Shown here piece after piece: positions 8,848-17,667 of a stretch of 64,000 bases of DNA. The notes beneath the pieces are model-generated. The model had not been told where the DNA came from. It saw nothing but the letters and a program-made list of their open reading frames with translations, and did not search any database. The stretch is from Candidatus Enterocloster excrementipullorum. GTDB taxonomy: Bacteria > Bacillota > Clostridia > Lachnospirales > Lachnospiraceae. How positions within the stretch are numbered: the stretch's first letter is position 1; each line of letters opens with the position of its first letter. The DNA lies in contig DWWT01000003.1 in assembly GCA_019119575.1 (NCBI GenBank), positions 1 to 64,000 of the forward strand. The letters run 5' to 3'. The position numbers and the translations under genes are program-made.

Positions 8848-9552
8848 ATGAAGATTTGCGGCCTGCAGAAGACAACTCTGCTGGATTTTCCGGGAAAGGT
8901 TGCCGCCACCCTGTTTACCGGGGGATGCAATTTCCGATGCCCGTTCTGCCACAACAGCGGACTCTTGTCCGGAGATGCCGAAGAGCTGTATACGCCCGGG
9001 GAAATACTCCGTTTTCTGGAAAAAAGAAAAAATATTCTGGAAGGGGTATGCATTACGGGGGGAGAACCCACCCTGCAGCCGGATCTGGAAGATTTCATCC
9101 GGGATATCCGTTCCCTCGGGCTGGCCGTAAAGCTTGACACCAACGGATACCGGCCGGACATTTTAAAAGCCCTCTGCAGAAAAGGGCTTCTGGACTATGT
9201 GGCAATGGATATAAAAGGGGGCCGAAACCGATACGGGGCAGCAGCCGGAATCCGTGACCTTTCCATGGATAGAATTGACGAGAGTGTCCGCTTTCTTTTG
9301 GAGGAAACCGTCCCATATGAGTTTCGCACCACCGTTGTCCGGGGAATCCATGGGGCGGAGGATTTCCGGCAGATCGGCCCCTGGATCCGGGGCTGCCGCC
9401 GGTATTTCCTCCAGGCATTTACAGACAGCGGAGACATCCTTGTTCCCCAAACCTATGCCGCCTTTTCCGGCAGGGAGATGATGGAATTTGCAGAGCTGGT
9501 GCGGCCCTTTGTAGACAATGTCTCCCTGCGGGGAATTGATTATCCCTCCTGA
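8848..9552 (+). CDS. Anaerobic ribonucleotide reductase activating protein-like radical SAM enzyme
   Basis: A 234-residue radical SAM protein. The [4Fe-4S]-binding motif is C-x3-C-x2-C (CNFRCPFC, Cys 27, 31, 34), followed by the GGEPTLQ SAM-binding motif and a conserved KLDTNGY strand. This matches the NrdG-type activase often annotated in Clostridia, which generates a glycyl radical on class III ribonucleotide reductase. No nrdD lies in the window, so the partner is unproven. The ATG at 8848 has AGGAG 13 nt upstream; an in-frame ATG at 8818 would place that site inside the gene. Its stop codon directly abuts the stop of the next, convergent gene. Confidence 0.85.
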   Translation: MKICGLQKTTLLDFPGKVAATLFTGGCNFRCPFCHNSGLLSGDAEELYTPGEILRFLEKRKNILEGVCITGGEPTLQPDLEDFIRDIRSLGLAVKLDTNGYRPDILKALCRKGLLDYVAMDIKGGRNRYGAAAGIRDLSMDRIDESVRFLLEETVPYEFRTTVVRGIHGAEDFRQIGPWIRGCRRYFLQAFTDSGDILVPQTYAAFSGREMMEFAELVRPFVDNVSLRGIDYPS

Positions 9553-10647
9553 TTATCCGTCCTGGTTTTCCATCCGTATATCCGTATACCAGTAACCAAA
9601 GCGTCCGTCCTGAGCGGGCTGTTTTTTGGAGAGCACAAAATGGGGAAATCCGAACATGGAGGCCATATACTTTTCATTGCTGTAGTAGTGGCCCGGAACC
9701 CCCAAAATGTAGCGCACGCGCTTTCCGTCCTCAATCTTTGCCAAAATCAGATAGCGGTAGTTGTAATACCCATGAAGCAAAAAGCTGTTATTTCCGTAAG
9801 TCCATGTTTCTCTGGGAAGAAGGCCGATATCCTGAGGCTTTATGGTCAGCACTTCACTGATTCCCGCACTGTCAAAGGCCTGGATTTTCGGACAGCGCTT
9901 CCGGAATCCCTCCCACAGCGTCTGGGAACGGCTGCTTTTCTCTTCCTCCTGTTCCAGGCGCCGGAGCTCCTCGGGATCTCCCAGTATGATTTCTTCTTCC
10001 TGGGGTTGTTGGAAAATGTTCTCCTCTTCTTCCTCCGGTCTCCCGGAGAAAGCGGGGGCCATCGGGGCAGGCGCAGGTGATGATTTCGCGGAAGGAAATT
10101 GGGGTTCCTGCAGAGCGGGCTCTGCGGCCGTCTCCTCTTTATCTTCTGTTTGCGCCACCGCGATGTCTGCTTCTGCGCTTTCATTTTCCGAAATTTCCTT
10201 TTCCAGCGCTTCTATCTTTTTATGTATCTGCTCATTTGGATCCCCAACCTTTTCCGAAGTGACCTCCGCCAGTTCCACCTCAGCAGCCTGAGCCACCTCA
10301 TCCTCCCAGATCGTCGCATAAGACCGCCAGGCATCCTCTTTTTCGTGGATGGAAAGCCCATAGCACCTGTCCATCGGAATTCCCGATTCTGCCACATTGT
10401 CAATTGACACAGATGTTCGGAATTCTCCGGTCCCTCCCCGGATAAATATAGTTCCGAGACATATCTCCTTTTCCGGGGACAGCAAGTATACACCCAAATC
10501 ACTGCCGCCAACGTACACTTTCTTGACATTTACGCTGAGCTTACACTGGCCGTTTCTTGATTCCAGCTTTGCAAAACCAATATTTTTGCCCTTTGTTTTT
10601 CCCTCATAGGCATAAATATAGGAGATCAGCCTGCGATAACTTGTCAT
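9553..10647 (-). CDS. Conserved hypothetical protein (DUF6128-like)
   Basis: A 364-residue protein. The N-terminal 120 residues are a beta-rich domain beginning MTSYRRLISYIYAYEG that I recall from many Lachnospiraceae proteins of unknown function (DUF6128-like). A variable acidic Glu/Ala/Pro-rich linker (about 125-235) follows, then a second globular domain rich in aromatic residues (TYGNNSFLLHGYYNYRYL). No signal peptide or membrane segment is visible. The reading frame continues to an ATG at 10731, but the family-like start is at 10647. The stop abuts that of the convergent radical SAM gene with no intergenic base. Function unknown. Confidence 0.7.
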   Translation of the reverse strand: MTSYRRLISYIYAYEGKTKGKNIGFAKLESRNGQCKLSVNVKKVYVGGSDLGVYLLSPEKEICLGTIFIRGGTGEFRTSVSIDNVAESGIPMDRCYGLSIHEKEDAWRSYATIWEDEVAQAAEVELAEVTSEKVGDPNEQIHKKIEALEKEISENESAEADIAVAQTEDKEETAAEPALQEPQFPSAKSSPAPAPMAPAFSGRPEEEEENIFQQPQEEEIILGDPEELRRLEQEEEKSSRSQTLWEGFRKRCPKIQAFDSAGISEVLTIKPQDIGLLPRETWTYGNNSFLLHGYYNYRYLILAKIEDGKRVRYILGVPGHYYSNEKYMASMFGFPHFVLSKKQPAQDGRFGYWYTDIRMENQDG

Positions 10648-10769
10648 ACCTTTTATTCTTCCCTTCTCTGCGGGCCGGCACAGGCCGGCCTTTATAGACT
10701 GCAGCTTTGCCATGTATATCGGACTGCGCATGGCCGGCAGCCTTTATAAATATTTTATGCGACTCCCTC

Positions 10770-10800
10770 TTGAAAGTATGATAGGAAAATGATATCCTAT
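10770..10800 (+). promoter_or_regulatory. nagB promoter with overlapping inverted repeat
   Basis: TTGAAA (10770-10775) and TATCCT (10793-10798) are 17 bp apart. A 6-bp inverted repeat, ATAGGA (10781-10786) and TCCTAT (10795-10800), covers the spacer and -10 and could be an operator. The regulator is not evident in the neighbourhood. Confidence 0.45.
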
Positions 10801-10874
10801 ATTTAGCATTTTTTAAAAATTTTTTTCATAATTTGCTGTGAATGGCAGCATTACAGGAAAGGCGGTAGTTTTTT

Positions 10875-11600
10875 ATGAGACTTTACAGAGCAAAGGATTA
10901 TAATGATTTAAGCCGGAAAGCCGCGAACATCATCTCCGCTCAGGTTATTATGAAGCCGGACTGTGTTCTGGGGCTGGCCACAGGTTCTTCCCCCCTTGGA
11001 ACATATCGGCAGCTCATCGAGTGGTATAAAAAGGGTGATCTGGATTTTTCCGAGGTAAAAAGTGTAAATTTGGACGAATACAAGGGACTTCCCAAAGATA
11101 ATGACCAGAGCTACTATTATTTTATGCATCAGAACTTTTTTAAGGATATTAATATCAATCCCGAAAATACCCACATTCCAAACGGCATGGAGCCGGACAG
11201 CGAGAAGGAGTGCAGCCGGTACAATCAGGTAATATCCGATCTGGGCGGAATCGATCTGCAGCTTTTAGGCCTGGGACACAATGGGCATATCGGCTTTAAT
11301 GAGCCGGACACTGCGTTTGCAAAGATGACGCACTGTGTGGATTTGGCTCCCAGCACCATTGAGGCCAACAAGCGTTTTTTTGCATCCGCGGATGATGTGC
11401 CGCGCCAGGCTTATACAATGGGAATAAAGACCATTATGCAGGCCCGGAAAATCCTCCTGATTGTCAGCGGAGAGGACAAAGCCCAGATTCTATATGATGT
11501 CTTAAACGGCCCTATCACCCCCCATGTGCCCGCCTCCATCCTCCAGTTACATAGTGATGTGACGGTAGTCGCAGATGAGGCGGCCCTGTCAAAATTCTAA
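10875..11600 (+). CDS. nagB: Glucosamine-6-phosphate deaminase
   Basis: Converts glucosamine 6-phosphate to fructose 6-phosphate and ammonia, feeding amino sugars into glycolysis. At 241 residues it has the length of the short Gram-positive NagB type. Motifs seen: LGLATGSSPLGTY (substrate phosphate loop), VNLDEY (catalytic Asp) and LGLGHNGHIGFNEP (active-site His and Glu). AAAGGCGG lies 9 nt before the ATG. It is a single-gene unit closed by a strong hairpin; nagA is not adjacent. Confidence 0.95.
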   Translation: MRLYRAKDYNDLSRKAANIISAQVIMKPDCVLGLATGSSPLGTYRQLIEWYKKGDLDFSEVKSVNLDEYKGLPKDNDQSYYYFMHQNFFKDININPENTHIPNGMEPDSEKECSRYNQVISDLGGIDLQLLGLGHNGHIGFNEPDTAFAKMTHCVDLAPSTIEANKRFFASADDVPRQAYTMGIKTIMQARKILLIVSGEDKAQILYDVLNGPITPHVPASILQLHSDVTVVADEAALSKF

Positions 11601-11613
11601 AATATGACGGCAA

Positions 11614-11650
11614 AAGCGCTTATCACCGCGTTTTCGGATGATAAGCGCTT
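11614..11650. terminator. Hairpin terminator between nagB and the lipoprotein gene
   Basis: Perfect 12-bp arms AAGCGCTTATCA (11614-11625) and TGATAAGCGCTT (11639-11650) enclose a 13-nt loop. The T-tract is weak on the plus strand (CTTCATG) and short on the minus strand (TTTTG). It probably serves both convergent genes. Confidence 0.65.
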
Positions 11651-11709
11651 CTTCATGTCTGCATTCAATACAGCAAGTCCATGCAGCAGATAAATGGTTT
11701 CCCATTTGA

Positions 11710-12279
11710 CTATTCGACCATATCATAGTCCACGACGTACGTCAGATAATCGTCATCTCCCTGCTGAACAGTCTCGCCCTGGTAATTTTCCCCGTTCACC
11801 GTAAGCTTTAACTGGCCCAGTTCAAAATTCTCTATAAAGGTATTGCCAATTTCCGTGAGGAACATGTTATCGGAGACTCCCTCTCCGCTCACCGCCTGAT
11901 TCAAATCCAGCGTGCCTACGGAATCCTCTCCTTCCCCTTCAATGGCAAAGGTCTGCACCATGGTTCCATCGGTAAACACGTTATATTCCATCATCTTACT
12001 TACCAGCATCTGTGCGTCTATCTCCTCTGAATCCAGAGAATCCATATCCTGCACCAGACTGTCTCCATCACCCTTGTGATAGATAGAAACGATTGCTACT
12101 GGAGCAACATTGGGATCCGGCACCTTGTCGGAAGCGCCGCCCGTACTCTGAGGGACCATACTTTCCTGCGCTGCTGCAGTCCCGGCCGTCTCTTCTTTCT
12201 GCTTATCAGGGGTTGGTGTGCATGCAGCCAAAGAAACTGCCATCACAGCCGCCATCACGCCAAGTAACCATTTCTTCAT
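11710..12279 (-). CDS. Lipoprotein with GerMN-like domain
   Basis: A 189-residue exported lipoprotein. The signal peptide (MKKWLLGVMAAVMAVSLAAC) ends in a lipobox with Cys 20, followed by a Thr/Glu/Gln-rich spacer. The C-terminal half (GTLDLNQAVSG ... EIGNTFIENFELGQLKLTVNG) resembles the GerMN fold found in spore germination and sporulation proteins; this is pattern recognition only. It lies 18 bp downstream of the FabT-like regulator gene and is probably co-transcribed with it. Its role is unknown. Confidence 0.7.
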   Translation of the reverse strand: MKKWLLGVMAAVMAVSLAACTPTPDKQKEETAGTAAAQESMVPQSTGGASDKVPDPNVAPVAIVSIYHKGDGDSLVQDMDSLDSEEIDAQMLVSKMMEYNVFTDGTMVQTFAIEGEGEDSVGTLDLNQAVSGEGVSDNMFLTEIGNTFIENFELGQLKLTVNGENYQGETVQQGDDDYLTYVVDYDMVE

Positions 12280-12297
12280 AATAAATAACTGCCTCCT

Positions 12298-12741
12298 TTA
12301 ATGCTCTTCAAAGCTCTTCATCCAGGAACGCAAGCTCCTCAGCGCTTTAATAAGAGCTTTCAGCTCTTCCTCTGTTAATTCCTTCACCGCGCTTTTCACC
12401 ATTTGTTCGTGAAAATCCTTATGGCGGTGGTATGCTTTCGTTCCCTTCTCAGAAAGGGAGATATATACAACTCTGCGGTCGGCCTTCCCCCGCTGACGAA
12501 TGACATATCCTTTCTTCACCAGGCTGTTCATCGCAATGGTCAAAGTTCCCATGGTGACGGACAGCTCTCTGGCTATTGCCGACATATTCTTAGGTTCCCC
12601 AATACCGATGGCATCTATAACATGCATATCGTTATTGGTAATATCACCAAATTCCTGGGTAATAATGGAACGCTCCTCCACCTCATTGATCTCCCGGAAC
12701 AGGCTCACCATCACTTCATTCAGCGCTTCGAAAGACTCCAC
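12298..12741 (-). CDS. fabT: MarR-family regulator resembling FabT
   Basis: A 147-residue winged-helix regulator. The sequence strongly recalls streptococcal FabT as I remember it: FGDITNNDMHVIDAIG, the recognition helix region ELSVTMGTLTIAMNSL, the wing KADRRVVYISL, then a dimerisation helix with HRHKDFHEQMV. FabT represses type II fatty acid synthesis genes with acyl-ACP as co-ligand. The fab operon lies about 35 kb away and carries a FabT-type palindrome on its promoter, which supports the call. The start is GTG at 12741 with GGGAG 4 nt upstream. The gene's own promoter region shows only a half-site (TTTTGAAA). Confidence 0.8.
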   Translation of the reverse strand: MESFEALNEVMVSLFREINEVEERSIITQEFGDITNNDMHVIDAIGIGEPKNMSAIARELSVTMGTLTIAMNSLVKKGYVIRQRGKADRRVVYISLSEKGTKAYHRHKDFHEQMVKSAVKELTEEELKALIKALRSLRSWMKSFEEH

Positions 12742-12779
12742 GTTACTCCCTTCACTTTCATTTCAAAAGCTTCCTACTG

Positions 12780-12808
12780 ATTGTACAGTATTTTAATTAT
12801 TCGCACAA
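12780..12808 (-). promoter_or_regulatory. Promoter of the fabT-lipoprotein unit
   Basis: On the minus strand TTGTGC (12803-12808) and TACAAT (12780-12785) are separated by 17 bp. A TTTTGAAA half-site lies downstream, at about 12758-12768. Confidence 0.55.
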
Positions 12809-12883
12809 CCCCCAAAATACTTATAAAATTCTTAACAGACTGTGATTTTTTGTGTTTCCCCGGGAATTTGCGTGCGGAGTGCG

Positions 12884-14275
12884 TCATTTTTCTCCGCTTT
12901 CCAAAACCAGGCGGGCAAACACCTCTCCCCTCTCCTCAAAATTTTTAAATATACCGTAGCTGGCAGCCGCAGGCGACAAAAGGCAGCTTCTGCCCGGACG
13001 TGTTAGCTGCTTTGCCCGGCGCACCGCATCCTCCAGATGCTCTGCCAGAACCAGGCGGGCTCGTCCTGAAAATTCCGGATAATATCTGTGGATTTCCTGG
13101 TAAATCCTCTTTCCCGTCGCCTCCATCAGAATAATATGAGGCACCGGACATCCGGAAAGATATTCTATCAAATCCCGATAGTCAATTCCCCGGTCCATGC
13201 CGCCGATAAGCACTGTGTCCACGTCCTTAACTGTATGCAGAGCCTGGATTGTGGTGTCACAGATCGTTGAAATCGAATCATCATAGTATTTAATCCCGTC
13301 TTTTTCTCCAAGGTACTGCAATCTATGGGGAAGCGGGATATACGTCTTCAGCCCCTTTTCAAAATCGGTGTCCGTCATCCCAAGAAGACGGCATATACCG
13401 TAGGCAATACCAATATCAAAATAATTATGGCTGCCCATAAGACGGATCTCTGACCTGGGAATAACAAAAGAATTCCCGCCGAAGTTCACAGCCGCCCGGT
13501 CTTCCCCGCATATCACCTGGATGCCCTGGCCTTTCCTCATCCCGCTGTCAAAGTCCTCTTCGGATTCTTCCCTAAAAGATGCTTCCATTATGTGGGAGGG
13601 ACAGATTCCCCGAGGCGGAAGGCACTGGGTACTGCAGATAAAAATATCATCCGGTTTCTGATTGGAAAAAATATGGTATTTGGCCGCCACATATTTTTCC
13701 ATGGTCCCATAGTGATCCAGGTGCTCCTCATGCAGATTAAGAAGCACGCCAATATGAGGAGAAACCGACATATATTCCAGCTGATGGCAGGAAAGTTCAA
13801 ACACAATTTTTGTGTTTGGCGTAATTTCCTCAATATGATCAAAAGCGGGAATTCCAATATTTCCCACCAGAAGCGCATCCATCCCGCTCTCTTTTAAGAG
13901 GTGGTACACCAGGGTTGTAACCGTGCTCTTTCCCTTTGTCCCGGTGATCCCGATAATCTGCTCCCGAAAGCACTCCACAAACACCTGGGTCTGGGACAAT
14001 ATCCGGCACTTGTATTCCTCAATGGGACGTTCCAGCACAATCCCGGGGCTTTTAAATACCACGTCATAGTTATCCAGACATTTCTGATAATCCGGGCCGC
14101 TTATCCACAAAACATCCTCGTCCGTCAGCTCTTTTGGGGATGCAATGTCCGCAATATCTATTTTCTCACAGGTTCCAAGCTTCTTCAGCAGGCGAAAGGT
14201 AGATTTTCCCTCCCGTCCAAAGCCCAGAATCAAAACCTTTTTTCCCTTAATCCAGGGCTCTATCTTCTCAATCAA
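12884..14275 (-). CDS. murD: UDP-N-acetylmuramoyl-L-alanine glutamate ligase (MurD2-type candidate)
   Basis: A cytoplasmic Mur ligase of 463 residues. An N-terminal Rossmann segment (KKVLILGFGREGKS) is followed by the ATP-binding GTKGKST (112-118), the central-domain HEEHLDHYG motif and the C-terminal domain (GGMDRGIDY). MurD normally adds D-Glu to UDP-MurNAc-L-Ala. The neighbour 9 bp upstream is a MurL-type epimerase, and MurD enzymes paired with MurL (MurD2 in Xanthomonas) add L-Glu instead. I infer the same here. Glutamate stereospecificity cannot be read from the sequence alone. Confidence 0.88.
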   Translation of the reverse strand: MIEKIEPWIKGKKVLILGFGREGKSTFRLLKKLGTCEKIDIADIASPKELTDEDVLWISGPDYQKCLDNYDVVFKSPGIVLERPIEEYKCRILSQTQVFVECFREQIIGITGTKGKSTVTTLVYHLLKESGMDALLVGNIGIPAFDHIEEITPNTKIVFELSCHQLEYMSVSPHIGVLLNLHEEHLDHYGTMEKYVAAKYHIFSNQKPDDIFICSTQCLPPRGICPSHIMEASFREESEEDFDSGMRKGQGIQVICGEDRAAVNFGGNSFVIPRSEIRLMGSHNYFDIGIAYGICRLLGMTDTDFEKGLKTYIPLPHRLQYLGEKDGIKYYDDSISTICDTTIQALHTVKDVDTVLIGGMDRGIDYRDLIEYLSGCPVPHIILMEATGKRIYQEIHRYYPEFSGRARLVLAEHLEDAVRRAKQLTRPGRSCLLSPAAASYGIFKNFEERGEVFARLVLESGEK

Positions 14276-14284
14276 GCGTATCTC

Positions 14285-15676
14285 CTATTCCAGGGAGGCA
14301 CAAGCCTTCCTTACCAGTTCTTTTAAGGGTCCGGGAAGCAGATTTTCTTCATCAAAATAGGCGGAGAAGGGATCTCCCTTGGGCTTATTTTCTTCATACA
14401 AGCCGCTTTCCTTATAATAGGAGAGAAGTACCGGAAGCTTCTTTCCCTCCGATTCCATGTGGTCGATGGTCAAAACCGCAGCTGTGTTGATCTCATCCCG
14501 GCTTCCCACACATTCAAAAGGTTTCTCTTCCTGAATGCCGGTAAGCTTTTCTAAAAGGGAAATCAAGGAGGCATCCTCCAGCATATTTCTCCCGAAAATT
14601 GCCTCGACCTCAGATTCTTCCAGGAAGGGGGAGAGAATCAGATATACAAACAGGCATTTCGGGCAATGGCCGCACCAGGAATCTGTTTTGCTGCCCGCAT
14701 TGCAGCTGCGGAATACCGGATGATACTGCTTCTGTCCGGCAAAAAATTTTGCAATCTGGAATTCGCTCAGAGGCCGCAGCAGGCTAAAATAATACGCGCT
14801 TCCCGGAAGCCACTTCTCCCTGTACTGATGAAAATCCATCTCAAATTTAAAGCTCTTGGAATACTGATGATTTACCGTGCTGCCAGCCACTGTGCTCTCA
14901 TTGGCACTGGATTCATTAGACAAAGCGATCCACGAGAGGCCATGCATCCGGGCTGCAATCAAGCTGGAAAAAGCTACCAGGGCAGAAAAGGGGGTATGAC
15001 CATTTAAAAAGCCCTGTTTGTTTAATTCCAGCATATTTTTGTCTAAGGTCCGTCCTGCTTTTATGACTCTGTCCCCGGGAAGGCCGGCCGCCTCCGCAGT
15101 CTTTACGGTGGCCCCCCTTGGATTAATGATGTAGGCCCAGAGGGAAGCACCGGATTTTTTCAAAAGCTCCAGCGTCACCGCAGAGTCTTTTCCTCCGCCG
15201 ATGGGAACAAGAACTTTTTCAGAGGAAGAGAATGTGCGCGGGTCAAAGGATAATACGGCAGAATCCTCATTTGCCTGACAGGTGATGTCCATGAAATCAT
15301 CGGGTTCCGCTTCCCGGATACCATTTACATAAAAAAATTCTCCCAGTCCGTTAAAATACAGATCCTTCCACCAGTGTATCTGCTCTCCGTTCAGCCCGCC
15401 TGCCTCCACAATAACGTGGGGAGAGCAGGTGATCTTCCAATAACTCACAAGCTCCACCATCCCGAGCGAAAAAGCCATTTTTTGGAATAAAACGTCATCT
15501 CTCCATCTGGCTTTATCTCCCAAAGCTTTGGGGAACCTCCAGGACGGGGCAAAAGAAGAGAGGCCCTGAATTTCAAAATGGTACGTCAGACGAACCTCCT
15601 TTTCATCCTCCCAAAGCACATAGCTCTTGTAATAAAAGCGCGGGTATTCCCGACGCAGGCTTTGATATTTTTCCAT
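14285..15676 (-). CDS. murL: UDP-MurNAc-L-Ala-L-Glu epimerase, MurL-like
   Basis: A 463-residue protein with a PP-loop motif (PIGGGKDSAVTLELL, GGGKDS at 160-165). This is the hallmark of the MurL family, which inverts the terminal L-Glu of UDP-MurNAc-L-Ala-L-Glu to D-Glu after adenylation. The C-terminal part has a Cys cluster (WCGHCPKCLFVYLILSPF) common to this family. Adjacency to murD in one operon matches the murD2-murL pair described in Xanthomonas oryzae. GGAGC lies about 10 nt before the ATG and a consensus-like promoter is at 15742-15770. Alternative: another ATP-pyrophosphatase of unknown substrate. Confidence 0.82.
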   Translation of the reverse strand: MEKYQSLRREYPRFYYKSYVLWEDEKEVRLTYHFEIQGLSSFAPSWRFPKALGDKARWRDDVLFQKMAFSLGMVELVSYWKITCSPHVIVEAGGLNGEQIHWWKDLYFNGLGEFFYVNGIREAEPDDFMDITCQANEDSAVLSFDPRTFSSSEKVLVPIGGGKDSAVTLELLKKSGASLWAYIINPRGATVKTAEAAGLPGDRVIKAGRTLDKNMLELNKQGFLNGHTPFSALVAFSSLIAARMHGLSWIALSNESSANESTVAGSTVNHQYSKSFKFEMDFHQYREKWLPGSAYYFSLLRPLSEFQIAKFFAGQKQYHPVFRSCNAGSKTDSWCGHCPKCLFVYLILSPFLEESEVEAIFGRNMLEDASLISLLEKLTGIQEEKPFECVGSRDEINTAAVLTIDHMESEGKKLPVLLSYYKESGLYEENKPKGDPFSAYFDEENLLPGPLKELVRKACASLE

Positions 15677-15741
15677 ATATGTAAAGCTCCGTTCTGCCGT
15701 TTAAACGGCCTGTTTCCGTAATCCGAACAGTAACACCCCCC

Positions 15742-15770
15742 ATTATAGTAAAGAACATTTTTATTTGCAA
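15742..15770 (-). promoter_or_regulatory. Promoter of murL-murD
   Basis: On the minus strand TTGCAA (15765-15770) and a perfect TATAAT (15742-15747) are 17 bp apart, 66-71 bp upstream of the murL start codon. Confidence 0.7.
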
Positions 15771-15781
15771 TGGATTTTTGC

Positions 15782-16312
15782 TTATCTTCCCATAGCCCCT
15801 GCCAGAATCACACTGGCTGCCACCCCCGCGGCGGTGGCCAAGAGAGCGCCGGGCAGAGTATAGCGGGTCTTTGTAATCTTTACGGAGCCAAAATACAGGC
15901 TCATGCAGTAGAGAACCGTTTCCGTACTGCTCATCATGATTGAGGCCATGAGCCCCAGCCGGGAGTCCGTGCCGTATTCCTTAAAAATATCCAGTACAAG
16001 ACCGGTGGCTGCGGAGTTGGATACAAGACGCACCAGAATAACAGGGACAAGCTGAGGCGGCAGATGCAGAAGGGCTGCAGGCATAGCAAGAACCTCTCCC
16101 AGAAAATCCAGGAAACCGGAGGAGCGTATAATTCCCACTGAAACCATAAGCCCTGCCAGTGTAGGAAATATGCCCGCCACAGTCTTCATCCCATCCTTCG
16201 CCCCGTCAATAAAATCATCCAAAACCGGACGACCCGAAAGAAGGCCAAAGCCCACAATGTAAAAAATCATCAGTGGGACCATGGCCTCGGATAAAAACAA
16301 TAAAAATTTCAT
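15782..16312 (-). CDS. spmB: Spore maturation protein SpmB
   Basis: A 176-residue membrane protein of the nucleoside-recognition (Gate) family. The sequence has the SpmB pattern: MKFLLFLSEAMVPLMIFYIV, TVAGIFPTLAGLMVSVGIIR, SNSAATGLVLDIFKEYGTDS and SSTETVLYCMSLYFGSV. SpmA and SpmB act together in spore core dehydration. I chose the ATG at 16312 over a TTG at 16378 because the latter has no ribosome site and adds non-family sequence. Unusually, spmA is not adjacent but lies about 8.7 kb upstream on the same strand. Confidence 0.92.
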   Translation of the reverse strand: MKFLLFLSEAMVPLMIFYIVGFGLLSGRPVLDDFIDGAKDGMKTVAGIFPTLAGLMVSVGIIRSSGFLDFLGEVLAMPAALLHLPPQLVPVILVRLVSNSAATGLVLDIFKEYGTDSRLGLMASIMMSSTETVLYCMSLYFGSVKITKTRYTLPGALLATAAGVAASVILAGAMGR

Positions 16313-16430
16313 AATTACGCCCCCGGCGCACGTTCTTATTAACAGCCTATTCCGTCTATCCTCCAGGTATTCTTCCAACCGATGAATGCAGAAATAGACA
16401 GCTTGGAAACTTACTTCCTGAGCAGCCGCT

Positions 16431-17597
16431 CTAATCTCCCCGCAAAACGTCTTTAAGTTCTGTCTCCAGCCTCACCAGCTCTTTCTCCGACTCCAGGCGT
16501 TTCTCCCGGGCCTCCTGCTGGATTTTGATAGTCTCACGGATCGTCTCTATCAGGCTGGCATTTGTTTTTGCCAGCGTCTCCATGTCAATCACGCTGCGCT
16601 CTGACTCCTTGGCCGTCTCTATGGTATTTGTCTTTAATAACTCCGCATTGCGCATGAGGAGCTCATTCGTCGTATTGGAAATCTCCCGGTTCAGCGCCAG
16701 AACCTTCTGCTGTTTTCCCAGCCCCAGAGCAATAACAATTTGACTTTTCCAGATGGGGATTGTGTTTAACACCGCAGTCTGGATCCTATCCACCAAGAGC
16801 TTGTCATTGTTCTGTATCAGCCGGATCTGCGGCGCTGTTTGAATAGATATTGTACGGCTCAGTTTTAGATCGTGAATCTTTTTCTCAAACCGGTTTACGT
16901 TCTCCTCAAAATCTCGGACCAGCTGAGATGCCATAGGGTCCGCGGATGAGACCGCTTCTGCCCGAAGTCTGGGAATATCCGTTCCCCTGAGCTCTTGAAT
17001 TTTTTCTTCCCCGGCAGCAATATAGAGGTTCAGCTCATGAAAGTATTCCAGATTTTTCTCATACATCACGTCAAACATACCGATATCCTTTAACATGGAC
17101 ATCCGGGCCTTGTCCAGCTCCGCCTCAATCCGGTCAATCTGGACCTGCACTTTTTCGTAGCGAGTGACCAGGCGGTCCACGCTGTTTTTCATATTTTTGA
17201 AAAATGGAAGCTTATCCAGAAAGCCCTGGCTGTTTCCCGGGTCATCCACTTCCAAGTCCTTTACATTTGAAAGGATCTGACTCAAAAGCTCTCCCACATA
17301 ACCGCTGTCCTTATTGCGAACCGCAGAGAGAATCGATTCGGAAAAGTCCGAAATATTTCTTTGAGCCCCGGTTCCATACTGAATGCATGCCTGAGAATCT
17401 GTCAAATCCAGGCTCTCCTTGATGGCATTTACTTTCTTCCGTTCCTCAGGGGTCAGGGAAACATCCAATCCGCTGCCATCTGCTCCTTGTTCCCGGTCTT
17501 TCACCGCCGGCCTGCTGTTTTCGGACGCCGCGTTCTTTTCCATTTTTTCTCTCTCCCGGCGCTTTCCCGCCAGTTCTTCCAATGACAAGCTTCCCAT
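16431..17597 (-). CDS. telA: TelA/toxic anion resistance family protein
   Basis: A cytoplasmic 388-residue protein of the TelA family (Bacillus YaaN type). It is almost wholly helical with long coiled-coil segments (about 90-380) and family stretches such as GFLDKLPFFKNMKNSV, MFDVMYEKNLEYFHELNLYI and IPIWKSQIVIALGLGKQQK. The family is linked to tellurite and cell-wall antibiotic resistance, mechanism unknown. The start at 17597 has AGGAGG 7 nt upstream; the in-frame upstream part is unlikely to be translated. It is last in a four-gene operon behind SBP, XpaC and vWA proteins. Confidence 0.9.
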   Translation of the reverse strand: MGSLSLEELAGKRREREKMEKNAASENSRPAVKDREQGADGSGLDVSLTPEERKKVNAIKESLDLTDSQACIQYGTGAQRNISDFSESILSAVRNKDSGYVGELLSQILSNVKDLEVDDPGNSQGFLDKLPFFKNMKNSVDRLVTRYEKVQVQIDRIEAELDKARMSMLKDIGMFDVMYEKNLEYFHELNLYIAAGEEKIQELRGTDIPRLRAEAVSSADPMASQLVRDFEENVNRFEKKIHDLKLSRTISIQTAPQIRLIQNNDKLLVDRIQTAVLNTIPIWKSQIVIALGLGKQQKVLALNREISNTTNELLMRNAELLKTNTIETAKESERSVIDMETLAKTNASLIETIRETIKIQQEAREKRLESEKELVRLETELKDVLRGD

Positions 17598-17667
17598 AGT
17601 GCTCCTCCTCATACTATAAACGATCAAATATTTCTCCGGCAGCACATTCTTTTATCCTGTGTTCCGG

